A stretch of 64,000 bases of DNA from Bacillus crepusculi (lineage in GTDB: Bacteria > Bacillota > Bacilli > Bacillales > Bacillaceae), in contig NZ_JACXXE010000008.1 of assembly GCF_014764715.1 (NCBI RefSeq), positions 62,001 through 126,000 on the forward strand, given 5' to 3'. Under the pieces are notes generated by a model that was not told the origin of the DNA, made no database searches, and was given only the letters and a program-made list of their open reading frames with translations. Shown here piece after piece: positions 28,975 to 38,058 of this stretch. Position numbers and translations under genes: made by a program. Position 1 is the first letter of the stretch; the number at the start of each line of letters is the position of its first letter.

Positions 28975-29943
28975 TTATGAATGAATCGGCGTTTTGGCCT
29001 GCTGATCTTGTAAGACAAGCGCAATATTTTCAGCACATAAACGCATCATCGTTTTTCTCGTTTCGACACTTGCACTTCCGATATGAGGGAGTACCGTGAC
29101 GTTAGGTAATGTTGTTAACGGATGAGACGGGCTGACAGGCTCCTGTCTGAATACGTCCAGACCGGCGCCAGCAATTTTGCCTGTCGTGACAGCCTCATAT
29201 AAAGCCTCCTCATCCACAGTCTGTCCTCTTGACACGTTAATAAAATAAGCAGAGTTCTTCATCAGATCAAATGCTTTTTCATTAAACATGTCTTTCGTTT
29301 CCGGAGTTAAAGGCGTCAGACAGACGATGAAATCAGACTGCGAAAGCAGTTCTTTAAAAGTGGCATAGGCTACCCCAAGCTGCGCTTCTGCCTCCGGCTT
29401 TCTTGAACGGTTATGGTACAGCACCTTCATATCAAAGCCCGCTGCCCGCTTGGCAAGCGCTGTTCCAATACTGCCCATTCCGACAATTCCAAGGGTTTTG
29501 TGATGAACATCAGCACCAGCAAGAAGAAGCGGTCCCCAGCCTGTCCATTTCCCTTCCTTTATCCAATCACTCGCCTCGACAATCCGTCTAGCTGACGCCA
29601 TTAGTAGGGCAAAGGCTAAATCAGCCGTAGATTCTGTTAATACGTCCGGTGTATGACATACGGTGATTCCGCGCTTTTTAGCTGCCTTAAGATCAATATT
29701 GTCATAGCCAACAGCAAGGTTTGCGACCACCTTGACATTCGGGGCATTTGATAAAAGGGCTTCATCTACTTGATCTGACAGCATGGTGAGAAGCGCATCC
29801 GCTTGAGCAGCTTGTTTTTCTAACTCTTCTCTTGGACATGGCTCATCCTCGCTCGGCCACATCTCAATATGAGCGACTTCTTTTAATGGTGTCAGTGATG
29901 CTTCATCTAGCTTTCTTGTGATATAGACATAAGGCTTCGTCAA
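28975..29943 (-). CDS. D-2-hydroxyacid dehydrogenase (glyoxylate / 2-ketogluconate reductase type)
   Basis: This is an NAD(P)H-dependent reductase of 2-oxo acids, 322 residues. The Rossmann motif is GIVGMGSIGTALAKRA, the catalytic Arg lies in LTPLTPETK/NVSRGQTVDEEAL, the Glu in AGLDVFRQEPV and the His in VLPHIGSASVETR. It resembles B. subtilis YvcT more than SerA, as there is no ACT domain. The TTG at 29943 follows AAAGGAGTG by six bases; the frame is open further upstream to 30021. It is inserted between hom and yutH, where B. subtilis has no such gene to my knowledge. Confidence 0.88.
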   Translation of the reverse strand: MTKPYVYITRKLDEASLTPLKEVAHIEMWPSEDEPCPREELEKQAAQADALLTMLSDQVDEALLSNAPNVKVVANLAVGYDNIDLKAAKKRGITVCHTPDVLTESTADLAFALLMASARRIVEASDWIKEGKWTGWGPLLLAGADVHHKTLGIVGMGSIGTALAKRAAGFDMKVLYHNRSRKPEAEAQLGVAYATFKELLSQSDFIVCLTPLTPETKDMFNEKAFDLMKNSAYFINVSRGQTVDEEALYEAVTTGKIAGAGLDVFRQEPVSPSHPLTTLPNVTVLPHIGSASVETRKTMMRLCAENIALVLQDQQAKTPIHS

Positions 29944-30017
29944 GAAGAACACTCCTTTGGTTGTTTTCTTTAAGCATAACGAAAAACGCCTCAAGAGAAA
30001 AGAGACGTTTCGTCTGT

Positions 30018-31040
30018 TCACTGAAACTTCAAATCAGCGGATTGATGAATCCATCCAACAGGAGGCATGAGATTCCCACCGCTTCGCATGGCACTCATTT
30101 CTTGAAAGACCTTGAGAAAGTATTCATAGCGATTGGCATCATTTAAGACATAATCTAGCCGTTCTTCATAATATGATTTTTCATTTTCTCCCGACATATA
30201 GTAGCCTTCCACAATCTCAAAATAATGAAGCGGGAACAACAGGCGGCTGTATAACAAACGCTTTGAGAAGGATGAAAGAGGTGTCACCTGTTCATATTGC
30301 TGCAAAAAGGAAAATCCCTCTTCAATTAAATCCTCCTTGTGCTGTACAAAGGTTTCTCTTAAATATTCGGCAATATCCCGGGTTGGATGATCAAAAACCC
30401 AATCCACAGGTAAACGGAGCGGCTGCTCATGTGGCCATGTCATACGTGAAAAGCGCTGATGACAGACAGTGCCTGAGTCACATTCCTTCGGTTCATCATC
30501 AAGCTCCGTATCCACTAAATATTGAATGGCATTTTCCGTTAGCCCAAGATAATACGGAAAGGATTCGATGAATTTTTTCTCAAACCGTTCTAGCGGTTTT
30601 TGATGCATTTGCTGCATCCAAAAGCCTTCGAGCTGATCTAACCGTTTTGCCCATAATTCCTTCCAGGCCCCCACCCGTTTTGTTTCAGACACCTCATGCG
30701 GAAACCCTCTTCCCCTGACATGAAAGGCGGCCAGCTCTGACGCATGCTGAAATGTGCGACTTGAGATCCGCGGTGCTGCCTTTAATAAAGCGTATTGCTC
30801 CTTTCCATGCGTAAAGGTGGGCTTCTCTTCATTTGTTAATTCAAACACAGCGACGTATGGGTCTCCGGCATTCAGTAAATACTGACTGATATGATAAAGC
30901 TCAGTGAGTTCTTCTTCTCGTAAATGAGAGACTGGAACAATGAGGAAGAGAGCCTTCGACGTTTGAAAGCTCTGATAACTGCCATATGGCATAAATTGAC
31001 GAACATCAATACCAAATGTGTGATAAATGGTTTCTTTCAT
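30018..31040 (-). CDS. yutH: YutH, spore coat-associated protein (CotS-related)
   Basis: It is a 340-aa protein related to the CotS/kinase-like spore coat family. In B. subtilis YutH is made in the mother cell and associated with the coat. No kinase motifs survive clearly. The sequence is rich in Phe, Tyr and Glu, with hydrophobic helices such as FSKRLLYSRLLFPLHYFEIVE. ATG at 31040 (MKETIYHTFGIDVRQF) is taken; an in-frame ATG six codons upstream exists. Confidence 0.82.
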   Translation of the reverse strand: MKETIYHTFGIDVRQFMPYGSYQSFQTSKALFLIVPVSHLREEELTELYHISQYLLNAGDPYVAVFELTNEEKPTFTHGKEQYALLKAAPRISSRTFQHASELAAFHVRGRGFPHEVSETKRVGAWKELWAKRLDQLEGFWMQQMHQKPLERFEKKFIESFPYYLGLTENAIQYLVDTELDDEPKECDSGTVCHQRFSRMTWPHEQPLRLPVDWVFDHPTRDIAEYLRETFVQHKEDLIEEGFSFLQQYEQVTPLSSFSKRLLYSRLLFPLHYFEIVEGYYMSGENEKSYYEERLDYVLNDANRYEYFLKVFQEMSAMRSGGNLMPPVGWIHQSADLKFQ

Positions 31041-31173
31041 GTTTTCACCTGCGTTCATATGATCGATCTCTTATCATATCGTAGTCGCAGGTTGAGGGAT
31101 TTATGAATACTATTTACTATCCGAAGCTTTTTCACACGTTGTGGACAAAATACGAGGATTGGGTGAGGAATAC

Positions 31174-31674
31174 ATGCCGCATCATCATGAGATGAATGAA
31201 GTAGAAAAAACAGCAAGACGCCGTTTACAAGAACGAGGCGTAACCATTCAAGATATAGCAGACCTTGTCTATTTTTTACAGAAAAAATACCATCCTGGCT
31301 TAGACATGACAGAGTGCATCCACAATGTGGAGCGTGTCATCTCAAAACGTGAGGTCCAAAATGCGATCCTAACAGGTGTTGAACTAGATGTCTTGGCTGA
31401 GCAAAAAAAGCTGACCGAGCCGCTGCAAACGATTCTTGAAACAGATGAAAGCCTGTATGGGGTCGATGAAATTCTGTCCTTTGCCATCGTCAATATTTAT
31501 GGATCGATCGGCTTTACGAATTACGGATATATCGATAAAGAAAAACCTGGGATTCTCGGAAAACTAAACGATAAATCCACAGGCGAGTGCCACACTTTTT
31601 TAGATGATATTGTCGGCGCGATTGCCGCGGCAGCGTCAAGCAGGCTGGCACATAGTGCAAGAAACGCAGAATAA
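31174..31674 (+). CDS. yutG: YutG, phosphatidylglycerophosphatase A-like protein
   Basis: This 166-aa protein is of the PgpA-like family (YutG/PgpA), thought to dephosphorylate phosphatidylglycerophosphate. Conserved parts are RLQERGVTIQDIADLVYFLQ near the start and the Asp/Gly-rich NDKSTGECHTFLDDIVGAIAAAASSRLAH end. Unlike E. coli PgpA it has little membrane-spanning sequence. The ATG at 31174 follows GGTGAGG; the upstream GTG at 31141 has no ribosome site. Confidence 0.85.
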   Translation: MPHHHEMNEVEKTARRRLQERGVTIQDIADLVYFLQKKYHPGLDMTECIHNVERVISKREVQNAILTGVELDVLAEQKKLTEPLQTILETDESLYGVDEILSFAIVNIYGSIGFTNYGYIDKEKPGILGKLNDKSTGECHTFLDDIVGAIAAAASSRLAHSARNAE

Positions 31675-31675
31675 A

Positions 31676-31718
31676 ACAAAAAAAGAGGACGCGCGTAATG
31701 CTTGTCCTCTTTTTTTAT
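31676..31718. terminator. Bidirectional terminator between yutG and yutF
   Basis: AAAAAAGAGGAC and GTCCTCTTTTTTT pair perfectly around a 13-base loop, between convergent genes. Confidence 0.9.
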
Positions 31719-32485
31719 GATAATCGCTCAATCCATTCGGATAACGAATCAATGACATAGGTTGGCTGTTTGTCATACTGCTGAAGCAGCTCTTTTGTTG
31801 TCACGCCTGTATGAACGAGCAATGTATCCATTCCAGCATTCATCCCTGCCATAATATCGGTATCATAGTTATCACCGACCATGAGCGTCTCAGACACATC
31901 TGTCCCAAGTACCCGCATGGCTTGTTCCATGATGATCGATTCTGGTTTTCCGATAAATGTCGGTTGGACCGTTGTGGTGACAGTCAGCACAGAAGTTAAT
32001 GAGCCGTTCCCTGGTAAAAGCCCTCTTTCGGTTGGAATAGCAATATCTCCATTTGTTGAGACAAATTGTGCGCCTTGACGAATGGCAATCGCACCTACTG
32101 CGAATTTTTCATATGTAATGCCTCGATCAATTCCAACAACAACGAAATCAGCGTCTTCCTGACCAAATGTCAGCCCTTTTTCTTCAATTGCCTGCTTGAT
32201 TCCTTCTTCGCCGATGACGTAAACAGACGCATCTTTCTTTTGTTCCGCAATATAGTTTGCCGTCGCCATACTTGTTGTAAAGACTTGTTCTTCCGTTGCA
32301 GGAATATCGAATGAAACAAGTTTTTCCGCTACCTGCTTCGGCGTGCGAGAAGAGTTATTCGTGACAAACAAATAAGGGATGCTCAACTCATTTAACTTGT
32401 GAACAAATTGGCCCGCCTCTTCAATCTTTTCTGTTCCTTTATACATCGTCCCGTCTAAATCAATTAAATAGCCTTTGTATTTCAT
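31715..32485 (-). CDS. yutF: HAD-family phosphatase of the NagD/p-nitrophenylphosphatase type
   Basis: This is a 256-aa haloacid-dehalogenase phosphatase. Motif I is LIDLDGTMYKG (nucleophile Asp at about 8), motif II VTNNSS, and motif IV MVGDNYDTDIMAG; the C2 cap lies between. Physiological substrate unknown; family members hydrolyse sugar or nucleotide phosphates. ATG at 32485 (MKYKGYLIDLDG) matches B. subtilis. It is first of its unit after yutE upstream. Confidence 0.92.
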   Translation of the reverse strand: MKYKGYLIDLDGTMYKGTEKIEEAGQFVHKLNELSIPYLFVTNNSSRTPKQVAEKLVSFDIPATEEQVFTTSMATANYIAEQKKDASVYVIGEEGIKQAIEEKGLTFGQEDADFVVVGIDRGITYEKFAVGAIAIRQGAQFVSTNGDIAIPTERGLLPGNGSLTSVLTVTTTVQPTFIGKPESIIMEQAMRVLGTDVSETLMVGDNYDTDIMAGMNAGMDTLLVHTGVTTKELLQQYDKQPTYVIDSLSEWIERLS

Positions 32486-32506
32486 GATGTTCAACACTCC
32501 AATGGT

Positions 32507-32941
32507 TTATTTAAACGCTGATACTGGTCCAAGCTCCTGCTCCAAATAGGTACGGATTCTGTTCGGAAATACTTGAAGCGCCTTTTCTACCTCGCTGATC
32601 GCCTGTAATACATCATGATGATCTACTTCCTGGTATTGCTGAACAAGTGTTTTTCGGCACGAGACAAGCTTTTTCAGCTGGCTGCCTTCCTCTTCTGGTA
32701 CGACTTTTTCATCAACAAGAATATCCATGATGTCATCATAGCTTCCTGGGTCACGCATAATAAAGCCATCAATCATGTCATTCCCCGTATCAAGAATACA
32801 TTCGACGAGCAGATGAACGATTCGTTCCAGCGCTTTTTTCTCAAGAGGGCTTGTCCATGTCTGATGACTGCGCATCAATTCATATTGCTCCTCGAAAAAA
32901 CGTAATGTCTCTTCAATTTTTTTTCTGTCTACGAAATACAT
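32507..32941 (-). CDS. yutE: YutE, DUF86 HepT-like HEPN protein without the catalytic histidine
   Basis: This 144-aa all-helical protein is of the DUF86/HepT family, whose toxins are RNases with an R-x4-6-H motif. Here the equivalent stretch is SCRKTLVQQY (about 94-103): Arg is kept but the usual His is Gln. No MntA-type nucleotidyltransferase antitoxin is adjacent; neighbours are yutF and yutD. The remainder includes RIVHLLVECILDTGNDMIDG and RDPGSYDDIMDIL, conserved in the family. It is therefore probably a non-toxic housekeeping relative. The second ATG (32941) is best spaced from GGGGAG. Confidence 0.85.
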   Translation of the reverse strand: MYFVDRKKIEETLRFFEEQYELMRSHQTWTSPLEKKALERIVHLLVECILDTGNDMIDGFIMRDPGSYDDIMDILVDEKVVPEEEGSQLKKLVSCRKTLVQQYQEVDHHDVLQAISEVEKALQVFPNRIRTYLEQELGPVSAFK

Positions 32942-32960
32942 CATGACGCTCCCCTTTGCG

Positions 32961-33236
32961 TTATTTTCTGATTCGTTTTAAGACAAAATAGGCACAGCCA
33001 AAGTTACAGTATTCATAGATGTATTCATCGAGTGTGCTGATTTTTGTATCAAATGTGGCCTTTTGGTTTTGGTCATCAAAGAACCCTTTCAGCCTAAGCT
33101 GATTGTAGCCCCAATCCCCCACAATATAATCATACTTATTTAAAATATCTGAGTACCTTGCTTTAAACGCTTCCTCATCAAAGCCGTCTTTGATATCTCT
33201 TACAAGATCAAAGGTAGCATTCTGAATAACGATCAT
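32961..33236 (-). CDS. yutD: YutD, DUF1027 protein
   Basis: This 91-aa cytosolic protein belongs to DUF1027 (YutD). It has the typical DGFDEEAFKARYSDILNKYDYIVGDWGYNQLRLKGFF block and a C-terminal CNFGCAYFVLKRIRK with two cysteines. Function unknown. The ATG at 33236 follows AGAGGTGAG. It is just upstream of yutE and probably cotranscribed. Confidence 0.9.
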   Translation of the reverse strand: MIVIQNATFDLVRDIKDGFDEEAFKARYSDILNKYDYIVGDWGYNQLRLKGFFDDQNQKATFDTKISTLDEYIYEYCNFGCAYFVLKRIRK

Positions 33237-33356
33237 CTTCTCACCTCTTTTTAAACGATCCATCTTTAATGATAATTCATTGGAACAACTCCATCAATTG
33301 CTAAAGCATGTTTTTTCCGATTTAGCCGAAGCTAAAGAAAAAAGGAGGTCACATTG

Positions 33357-33992
33357 ATGATGAAACAACTGACAGCCACTATTCTCCTATGTATGCTTTT
33401 AGGCGGGTGCGGCTTTCAATCAGGTATGAACCGGCAGGTGGATGAGGATTCTTCAAGTAAAACCATCCGACTGTCTGATCGTCATGAAGGAAATAATTCC
33501 AACATGCCAGAAGCAGACACGAAGAGAGCAGGATACGTACGTTATCAGCGCCAGCAAGTAACGGATCAGAAAGAAAGAACACCTGCTTTAAATCGTGAGC
33601 ATCTTGCCCACGTGATAACAAGTTTAGCTGTGCAGCTACCAAACATAAAAGATGCAGCAACGCTTGTCACAGATGAGGATGCGCTGATTGTATACCGAAC
33701 AGGAAACAAAAACAGAGATGAATCTGCTGACCAAGTAAAGAAAACAGCCGTTTCTGTTCTCCCTCGTTATTATCATGTATACGTCTCTGATAATCCAGAG
33801 CACTTTCAATCCATTGCCAATTTTTCACGTCTTCAAACAAATTCACGTGATTTTGATCAAATTTTAACCAAAACGATTCAACAAATGAAATATTCCCCTC
33901 AAGGCGGGGAGATATCAAATCAAGAAGATGCAAATGGTATGACGAATTCCGACCGCACCATGAGAAGAAACGCCCCTTACGGACAAAATTAA
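33357..33992 (+). CDS. yutC: YutC, YhcN/YlaJ-type sporulation lipoprotein
   Basis: This is an exported lipoprotein of about 211 residues. The signal peptide ends in the lipobox LLGGCGF with Cys near position 18-19. The mature part has the YhcN/YlaJ domain (about 80-170: HVITSLAVQLPNIKDAATLVTDEDALIVY; this family occurs in the spore membrane). The tail is polar and Asn/Arg-rich. AAAGGAGG is eight bases from the ATG. Divergent from yutD. Confidence 0.85.
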   Translation: MMKQLTATILLCMLLGGCGFQSGMNRQVDEDSSSKTIRLSDRHEGNNSNMPEADTKRAGYVRYQRQQVTDQKERTPALNREHLAHVITSLAVQLPNIKDAATLVTDEDALIVYRTGNKNRDESADQVKKTAVSVLPRYYHVYVSDNPEHFQSIANFSRLQTNSRDFDQILTKTIQQMKYSPQGGEISNQEDANGMTNSDRTMRRNAPYGQN

Positions 33993-33999
33993 TAAGAGA

Positions 34000-34028
34000 A
34001 AAAACGCCAGAATGCTCTGGCGTTTTCT
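34000..34028. terminator. Bidirectional terminator between yutC and lipA
   Basis: AAAACGCCAGA and TCTGGCGTTTT form a perfect 11-bp stem with a 4-base loop. Confidence 0.92.
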
Positions 34029-34031
34029 TTG

Positions 34032-34928
34032 TTATGCTTGCGCCTGACGCTTTTTAGACGCTTCGTTTACTTGTTCGTCTGCATGGTAGGAAGAGCGGAC
34101 AAGCGGCCCAGCTTCACAATGGCTAAAGCCTTTTGACATCGCAATTTCCTTCAGCTCTGCAAACTCATCTGGATGGTAGTATTTTTGAACTTTCAAATGC
34201 TTTTTCGAAGGCTGTAAATACTGACCAATTGCCATGATGTCGACGTTATTGGCAAGAAGATCATCCATGACTTCAATGATTTCTTCCTTCGTTTCACCGA
34301 GTCCAATCATAATGCTTGATTTGGTTGGAATGTCAGGCTGCATTTCTTTTGCACGACGCAAGAATTCTAATGAACGATCATATGTAGCTCGTGCACGAAC
34401 TCTTGGTGTTAATCTGCGGACTGTTTCAATATTGTGATTTAAAATGTCAGGACGTGTATCCATTAACGTCTTCAAGTTATCATAATTGCCACCCATGTCT
34501 GAAGGGAGAACTTCAATTGTCGTGAATGGACTTTTTCTTCTAATGGCACGCACTGTTTCAGCAAATACGCCTGCTCCGCCATCTTTTTGGTCATCCCTTG
34601 CAACCGCTGTAATCACGGCGTGCTTTAAATTCATTAATGCCACTGAATCTGCAACGCGTTCTGGCTCTTGCAGGTCAAGCTCAGTTGGAAGTCCAGTTTT
34701 CACCGCACAGAAACGGCATGCGCGCGTGCAAACAGACCCAAGAATCATAAATGTAGCGGTTCTTCTAACTGCCCAGCATTCATGAATATTCGGACATTTT
34801 GCTTCCTCACAAACGGTATTCAGGTTGTTTTCCCGCATCATTTTTTTCAAACCGGTATAGTTTTCATTCGTATTCAGCTTAATTTTAAGCCAGTCCGGTT
34901 TTCTTACGTGCTCTTCCTTCTTTGCCAA
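34032..34928 (-). CDS. lipA: Lipoyl synthase
   Basis: It is a radical-SAM enzyme inserting two sulphurs into protein-bound octanoyl groups. The SAM cluster motif is CTRACRFC (C-x3-C-x2-C), and the auxiliary, sacrificial cluster uses [12 protein letters not shown] near the N-terminus plus a C-terminal Ser (RSSYHAD). The 298-aa length with TTG start at 34928 equals B. subtilis; GGAG lies nine bases upstream. In-frame ATGs at 34934, 34937 and 34943 are alternatives. Confidence 0.96.
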   Translation of the reverse strand: MAKKEEHVRKPDWLKIKLNTNENYTGLKKMMRENNLNTVCEEAKCPNIHECWAVRRTATFMILGSVCTRACRFCAVKTGLPTELDLQEPERVADSVALMNLKHAVITAVARDDQKDGGAGVFAETVRAIRRKSPFTTIEVLPSDMGGNYDNLKTLMDTRPDILNHNIETVRRLTPRVRARATYDRSLEFLRRAKEMQPDIPTKSSIMIGLGETKEEIIEVMDDLLANNVDIMAIGQYLQPSKKHLKVQKYYHPDEFAELKEIAMSKGFSHCEAGPLVRSSYHADEQVNEASKKRQAQA

Positions 34929-35217
34929 TTCCATCATCTCCATATGAATTCGTTAAAGGTGCATATACAAAAATCTTCCTGCTATATACGATGGATGCAG
35001 CCTAAAGCTGCAAAAAATTGAATCTTCGGCCTAAAGCCTTTTCTTTAGACACTTTAACATAGTACAGATTGAACAACAAGGGAATGAGCTGCAAAAATAC
35101 CCAAAAGCCTCCTAAAGAAACAGAAGAAAATCACCAACATTTTCTTCTTATGAAATAGAATGATCTAACCACACTAAACGGTAGAAGATGATGCTCGAAG
35201 AAAGGAGATGGACATTT

Positions 35218-36198
35218 GTGAAAGTCGTTTTATCCATCATCATCACTCTCTCAATGCTACCCTTACCTGTTCATGCACAAGGAGCCAGCAAGCAGCCAGA
35301 TGAATTGAAGCAACGAATGGCACTATACGAAAAAGTCGCCATGACGACACAGGTTCCATGGTATGTACTCGCTGCGGTTGATCAGTACGAACACAATATT
35401 CGAAAAAGCAGAAGAGATTTACCGAAACAAAAAGGCATCATCGGCATCTACATTCCCCGGGAAATGTGGATTGGACCAGAAAACCCCAATAAGCAGGATA
35501 CGTCTCCCTTAAGCATTAAAGTGTTTGACGGCATTGGGCTTGATGGAAATGGGGATGGAAAAGCTGAAAGCGATCACGATGAAGATGTACTGTTTACATT
35601 TGCACAATACTTGCTTCACTACGGAAGCAGCATTGACCAATTAAAAATTGCTTTATGGGACTATTATGGACGTGATCAAACCGTTGGAATCATTTCATCT
35701 TTTATGAAGCTATATCAGCACTACGGCCATCTTGATCTCGGACAGCATGCCTTTCCTCTTCCGGTCGGAGCTGACTACAGCTACCGGAGTACATGGGGAG
35801 ATGCGAGAGGATTTGGGGGAAGGAGAATTCATGAGGGAACCGATTTATTTGCCCATTATGGACTTCCCGTTCGTGCGACATCGTATGGCGTGATTGAAAT
35901 GAAAGGCTGGAACCGCTTTGGCGGCTGGCGCATAGGGATTCGGGATATTCATAATCATTATCATTACTTCGCTCACTTAAATGGCTTTGCAAAAGGGCTC
36001 AAGACTGGCCAAATTGTTGAACCTGGACAGGTTATAGGATCTGTCGGAAGCTCGGGTTATGGCCCTCCCGGCACAGCAGGAAAGTTTCCGCCGCACCTTC
36101 ACTATGGCATGTATAAGGACAACGGCCGAACCGAATGGTCATTTGATCCATACCCTCATCTGCGCGCGTGGGAAAGAGCTGAGCGGAAACGACATTAA
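35218..36198 (+). CDS. lytH: LytH-type L-Ala-D-Glu peptidase (M23), sporulation
   Basis: This is a secreted metallopeptidase trimming peptide side chains of spore cortex peptidoglycan in B. subtilis (yunA/lytH). The signal peptide is VKVVLSIIITLSMLPLPVHA. The C-terminal LytM domain has zinc ligands in RIHEGTDLFAHYG (H-x3-D) and HLHYGMYKDNG (H-x-H), with the catalytic His in HYHYFAHLNG. The N-terminal half (YVLAAVDQYEHNIRKS) is the family-specific domain. GTG at 35218 follows AAAGGAGATGG. Confidence 0.93.
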   Translation: MKVVLSIIITLSMLPLPVHAQGASKQPDELKQRMALYEKVAMTTQVPWYVLAAVDQYEHNIRKSRRDLPKQKGIIGIYIPREMWIGPENPNKQDTSPLSIKVFDGIGLDGNGDGKAESDHDEDVLFTFAQYLLHYGSSIDQLKIALWDYYGRDQTVGIISSFMKLYQHYGHLDLGQHAFPLPVGADYSYRSTWGDARGFGGRRIHEGTDLFAHYGLPVRATSYGVIEMKGWNRFGGWRIGIRDIHNHYHYFAHLNGFAKGLKTGQIVEPGQVIGSVGSSGYGPPGTAGKFPPHLHYGMYKDNGRTEWSFDPYPHLRAWERAERKRH

Positions 36199-36201
36199 AT
36201 A

Positions 36202-36245
36202 AAAAGGAGAAGTTTAGCGATGTCGCATTCTTCTCTTTTTTATGT
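36202..36245 (+). terminator. Terminator of lytH
   Basis: AAAAAGGAGAAG and CTTCTCTTTTTT pair with a bulge around an 18-base loop. The T-run follows. Confidence 0.7.
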
Positions 36246-36290
36246 TTATAAGACTTTCTCTCGAAACAAACAACTTACTGACTCAAACAG

Positions 36291-36521
36291 TCACTGCTCA
36301 TTTTTCTCCTTCATTCCTAAATATAAAAATAGAATACCCATGATGAGAAAAATCATATACACAACTGTTATTTCCAGGGGAATCATCTCAAACATACCTC
36401 GAAAAATATCGACACTCAAACTTTCATTTCTTACCAATAATATCGATGCTGAAATATATTTAGCACTAAAGACAATGGCAAAAACCAAAAAACAACATCC
36501 ACTTACATAAAGTTTCTTCAT
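36291..36521 (-). CDS. Small two-helix membrane protein, unknown
   Basis: This 76-aa protein (MKKLYVSGCCFLVFAIVFS) has hydrophobic segments at about 3-22 and 44-68 and ends in charged KEKNEQ. The ATG at 36521 has an excellent AGGAGGAGC ribosome site, which makes it a likely real gene. No family recognised and not part of the standard B. subtilis order. Confidence 0.6.
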   Translation of the reverse strand: MKKLYVSGCCFLVFAIVFSAKYISASILLVRNESLSVDIFRGMFEMIPLEITVVYMIFLIMGILFLYLGMKEKNEQ

Positions 36522-36844
36522 ATAGCTCCTCCTAACAAATACAGTCATTAAGGCGATAGTAATCAAAGGCATACACAGTCGAACCTGTTACTCCAAAATC
36601 AGCTTACAAAGTGGCTGCCACTATCCAAGCACTGTAACAAGTAAATTTATCATGACACATTCAACACAAGAATCAAGTGGTCCATTAGGTTTTTATTCAC
36701 AAATTATTTTAAGAAAACAGTAGAATGTGGCATATGTAACCAATGAATATGATACACGGACAAGATGATCTGCATGGTAACCATTCATAAAAAGAACCTT
36801 CACTTTTAGCGCATCAAAAAACAGCCCAAGCATTTCTTGGGCTG
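36522..36844. other. Intergenic region between the small membrane gene and yunB
   Basis: These 323 bases hold the upstream region of the small membrane gene and the yunB terminator. No gene or clear promoter seen. Confidence 0.5.
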
Positions 36845-36846
36845 TT
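36815..36846 (-). terminator. Terminator of yunB
   Basis: CAGCCCAAG and CTTGGGCTG form a 9-bp stem, followed on the minus strand by T-rich sequence. Confidence 0.88.
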
Positions 36847-37615
36847 ATTCTTCTTTCTCCTTTTTCTCTGGCAGAACAATAGATGGTGCACCGGAATTCG
36901 TACCGCTTCCATTATAATAATCTGGCACGTCCCCTTGTACGGCTTGTATGGAGACAGGAACAGAGTTTTTAACCACGATTGTTTCAGATGCAAACGGGAT
37001 GATGACTCTTACCTTTACCTCGATCAAAACGCTAATATCAATCAAAGCATTGTTAATGCCATAGGGCTTAATGTTTTTTTCAACGTCCGTATGTGGATCA
37101 CCAATCACACTAAAGCGTACAGGCACTTTTGGTCCTAGGTTTGCGATCAATGCGTTTCCGGACGCTTGCCCAAGTGGAATATTGTATATAATGCCGTTAT
37201 GGCCTTCCGTTTGATCCTTTAATGCTTCTTTCGCTTTTTTTTGAAAATTCCCCTTTTCAATGTCCTCTAAATTTTTTTGAAGGTGACGTGACAGGTCAGC
37301 CATTGCTTTCGATGTTGCTTGCGCATTAAAATCAATCGTCGTCACTTTTCCGTTCTCGCTTGTATTCATGACCACCATATCCTTCATATTCTCCTGATCA
37401 TCTGCAAAGTCTTGAACAGAATATTGAATCAGATGATTGGCGATTCGCTCTGTTTCTAGTTCAGCAATGTGAATCAAGGTTGGTTTAATAGATCGATTAA
37501 TGAAGAATAGACTAATGACCGTTGAGAGCACGAAAAATAATATGGCAAGCAGCATGACGTAACGAAACGGCAAAGGGCCCTTTTTGTAGGGGCGATAACG
37601 GCGGTTTATTCTCAA
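36845..37615 (-). CDS. yunB: YunB, sporulation membrane protein
   Basis: This 256-aa protein is needed for proper spore formation in B. subtilis and is made under sigma-E control there. A basic N-terminus (MRINRRYRPYKKGPLPFR) precedes one transmembrane helix (about 19-42). The rest is exposed and includes FNAQATSKAMADLSRHLQ and a beta-rich KVRVIIPFASETIVVKNSVP block. Acidic C-terminal KKEKEE. Confidence 0.9.
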   Translation of the reverse strand: MRINRRYRPYKKGPLPFRYVMLLAILFFVLSTVISLFFINRSIKPTLIHIAELETERIANHLIQYSVQDFADDQENMKDMVVMNTSENGKVTTIDFNAQATSKAMADLSRHLQKNLEDIEKGNFQKKAKEALKDQTEGHNGIIYNIPLGQASGNALIANLGPKVPVRFSVIGDPHTDVEKNIKPYGINNALIDISVLIEVKVRVIIPFASETIVVKNSVPVSIQAVQGDVPDYYNGSGTNSGAPSIVLPEKKEKEE

Positions 37616-37684
37616 TAAAAAATCCCCCCTTCTCCATTACAAGTGTATGCAGACAGGCGGGGGGATAGGAATCATCTCACTATT

Positions 37685-37990
37685 TTATTTCACCATTTTT
37701 AATAATGCGTCTCTGCCAATTGTTCCAACTGGAATGCCTAGTGCTTCAGCGGCGTATGTGACAGATTCTAAAGGTGCTTCGAGCAATTGCTCAATGGTTC
37801 TCACACCGACCGCTCTTCCGGCGATGATTCCTCTATCTGCAAGCTTTTCATTTAAGAGCCCGACATCAAGTGCACCGCACATGATATACCCATGTTCATT
37901 TGTCACTGCCATAAAATTGGTCTTCGGCAGTTTGACGGTGACGGCTGTAAAGGAATGGCCATCAATTGTAATCGGTGTTAAATTCACCAA
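37685..37990 (-). CDS. yunC: YunC, DUF1805 protein
   Basis: This 101-aa protein of DUF1805 has the family pattern GYIMCGALDVGLLNEKLADRG and a helix-rich C-terminus (ALGIPVGTIGRDALLKM). Function not known; structure determined for relatives shows an alpha/beta fold. It is on the same strand as yunB (downstream) and yunD (upstream). Confidence 0.88.
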   Translation of the reverse strand: MVNLTPITIDGHSFTAVTVKLPKTNFMAVTNEHGYIMCGALDVGLLNEKLADRGIIAGRAVGVRTIEQLLEAPLESVTYAAEALGIPVGTIGRDALLKMVK

Positions 37991-38058
37991 ATCCCTTCAC
38001 TCCTCTCACCCACAATCTATGTGAAGAGAGGGCGAGTGTTGTTAGGCTGAAGCGGATT

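Noticed and set aside
32507-33236. yutE-yutD as a HepT/MntA-like toxin-antitoxin pair
   Set aside because: YutD is a DUF1027 protein, not a nucleotidyltransferase, and YutE lacks the HEPN catalytic His.
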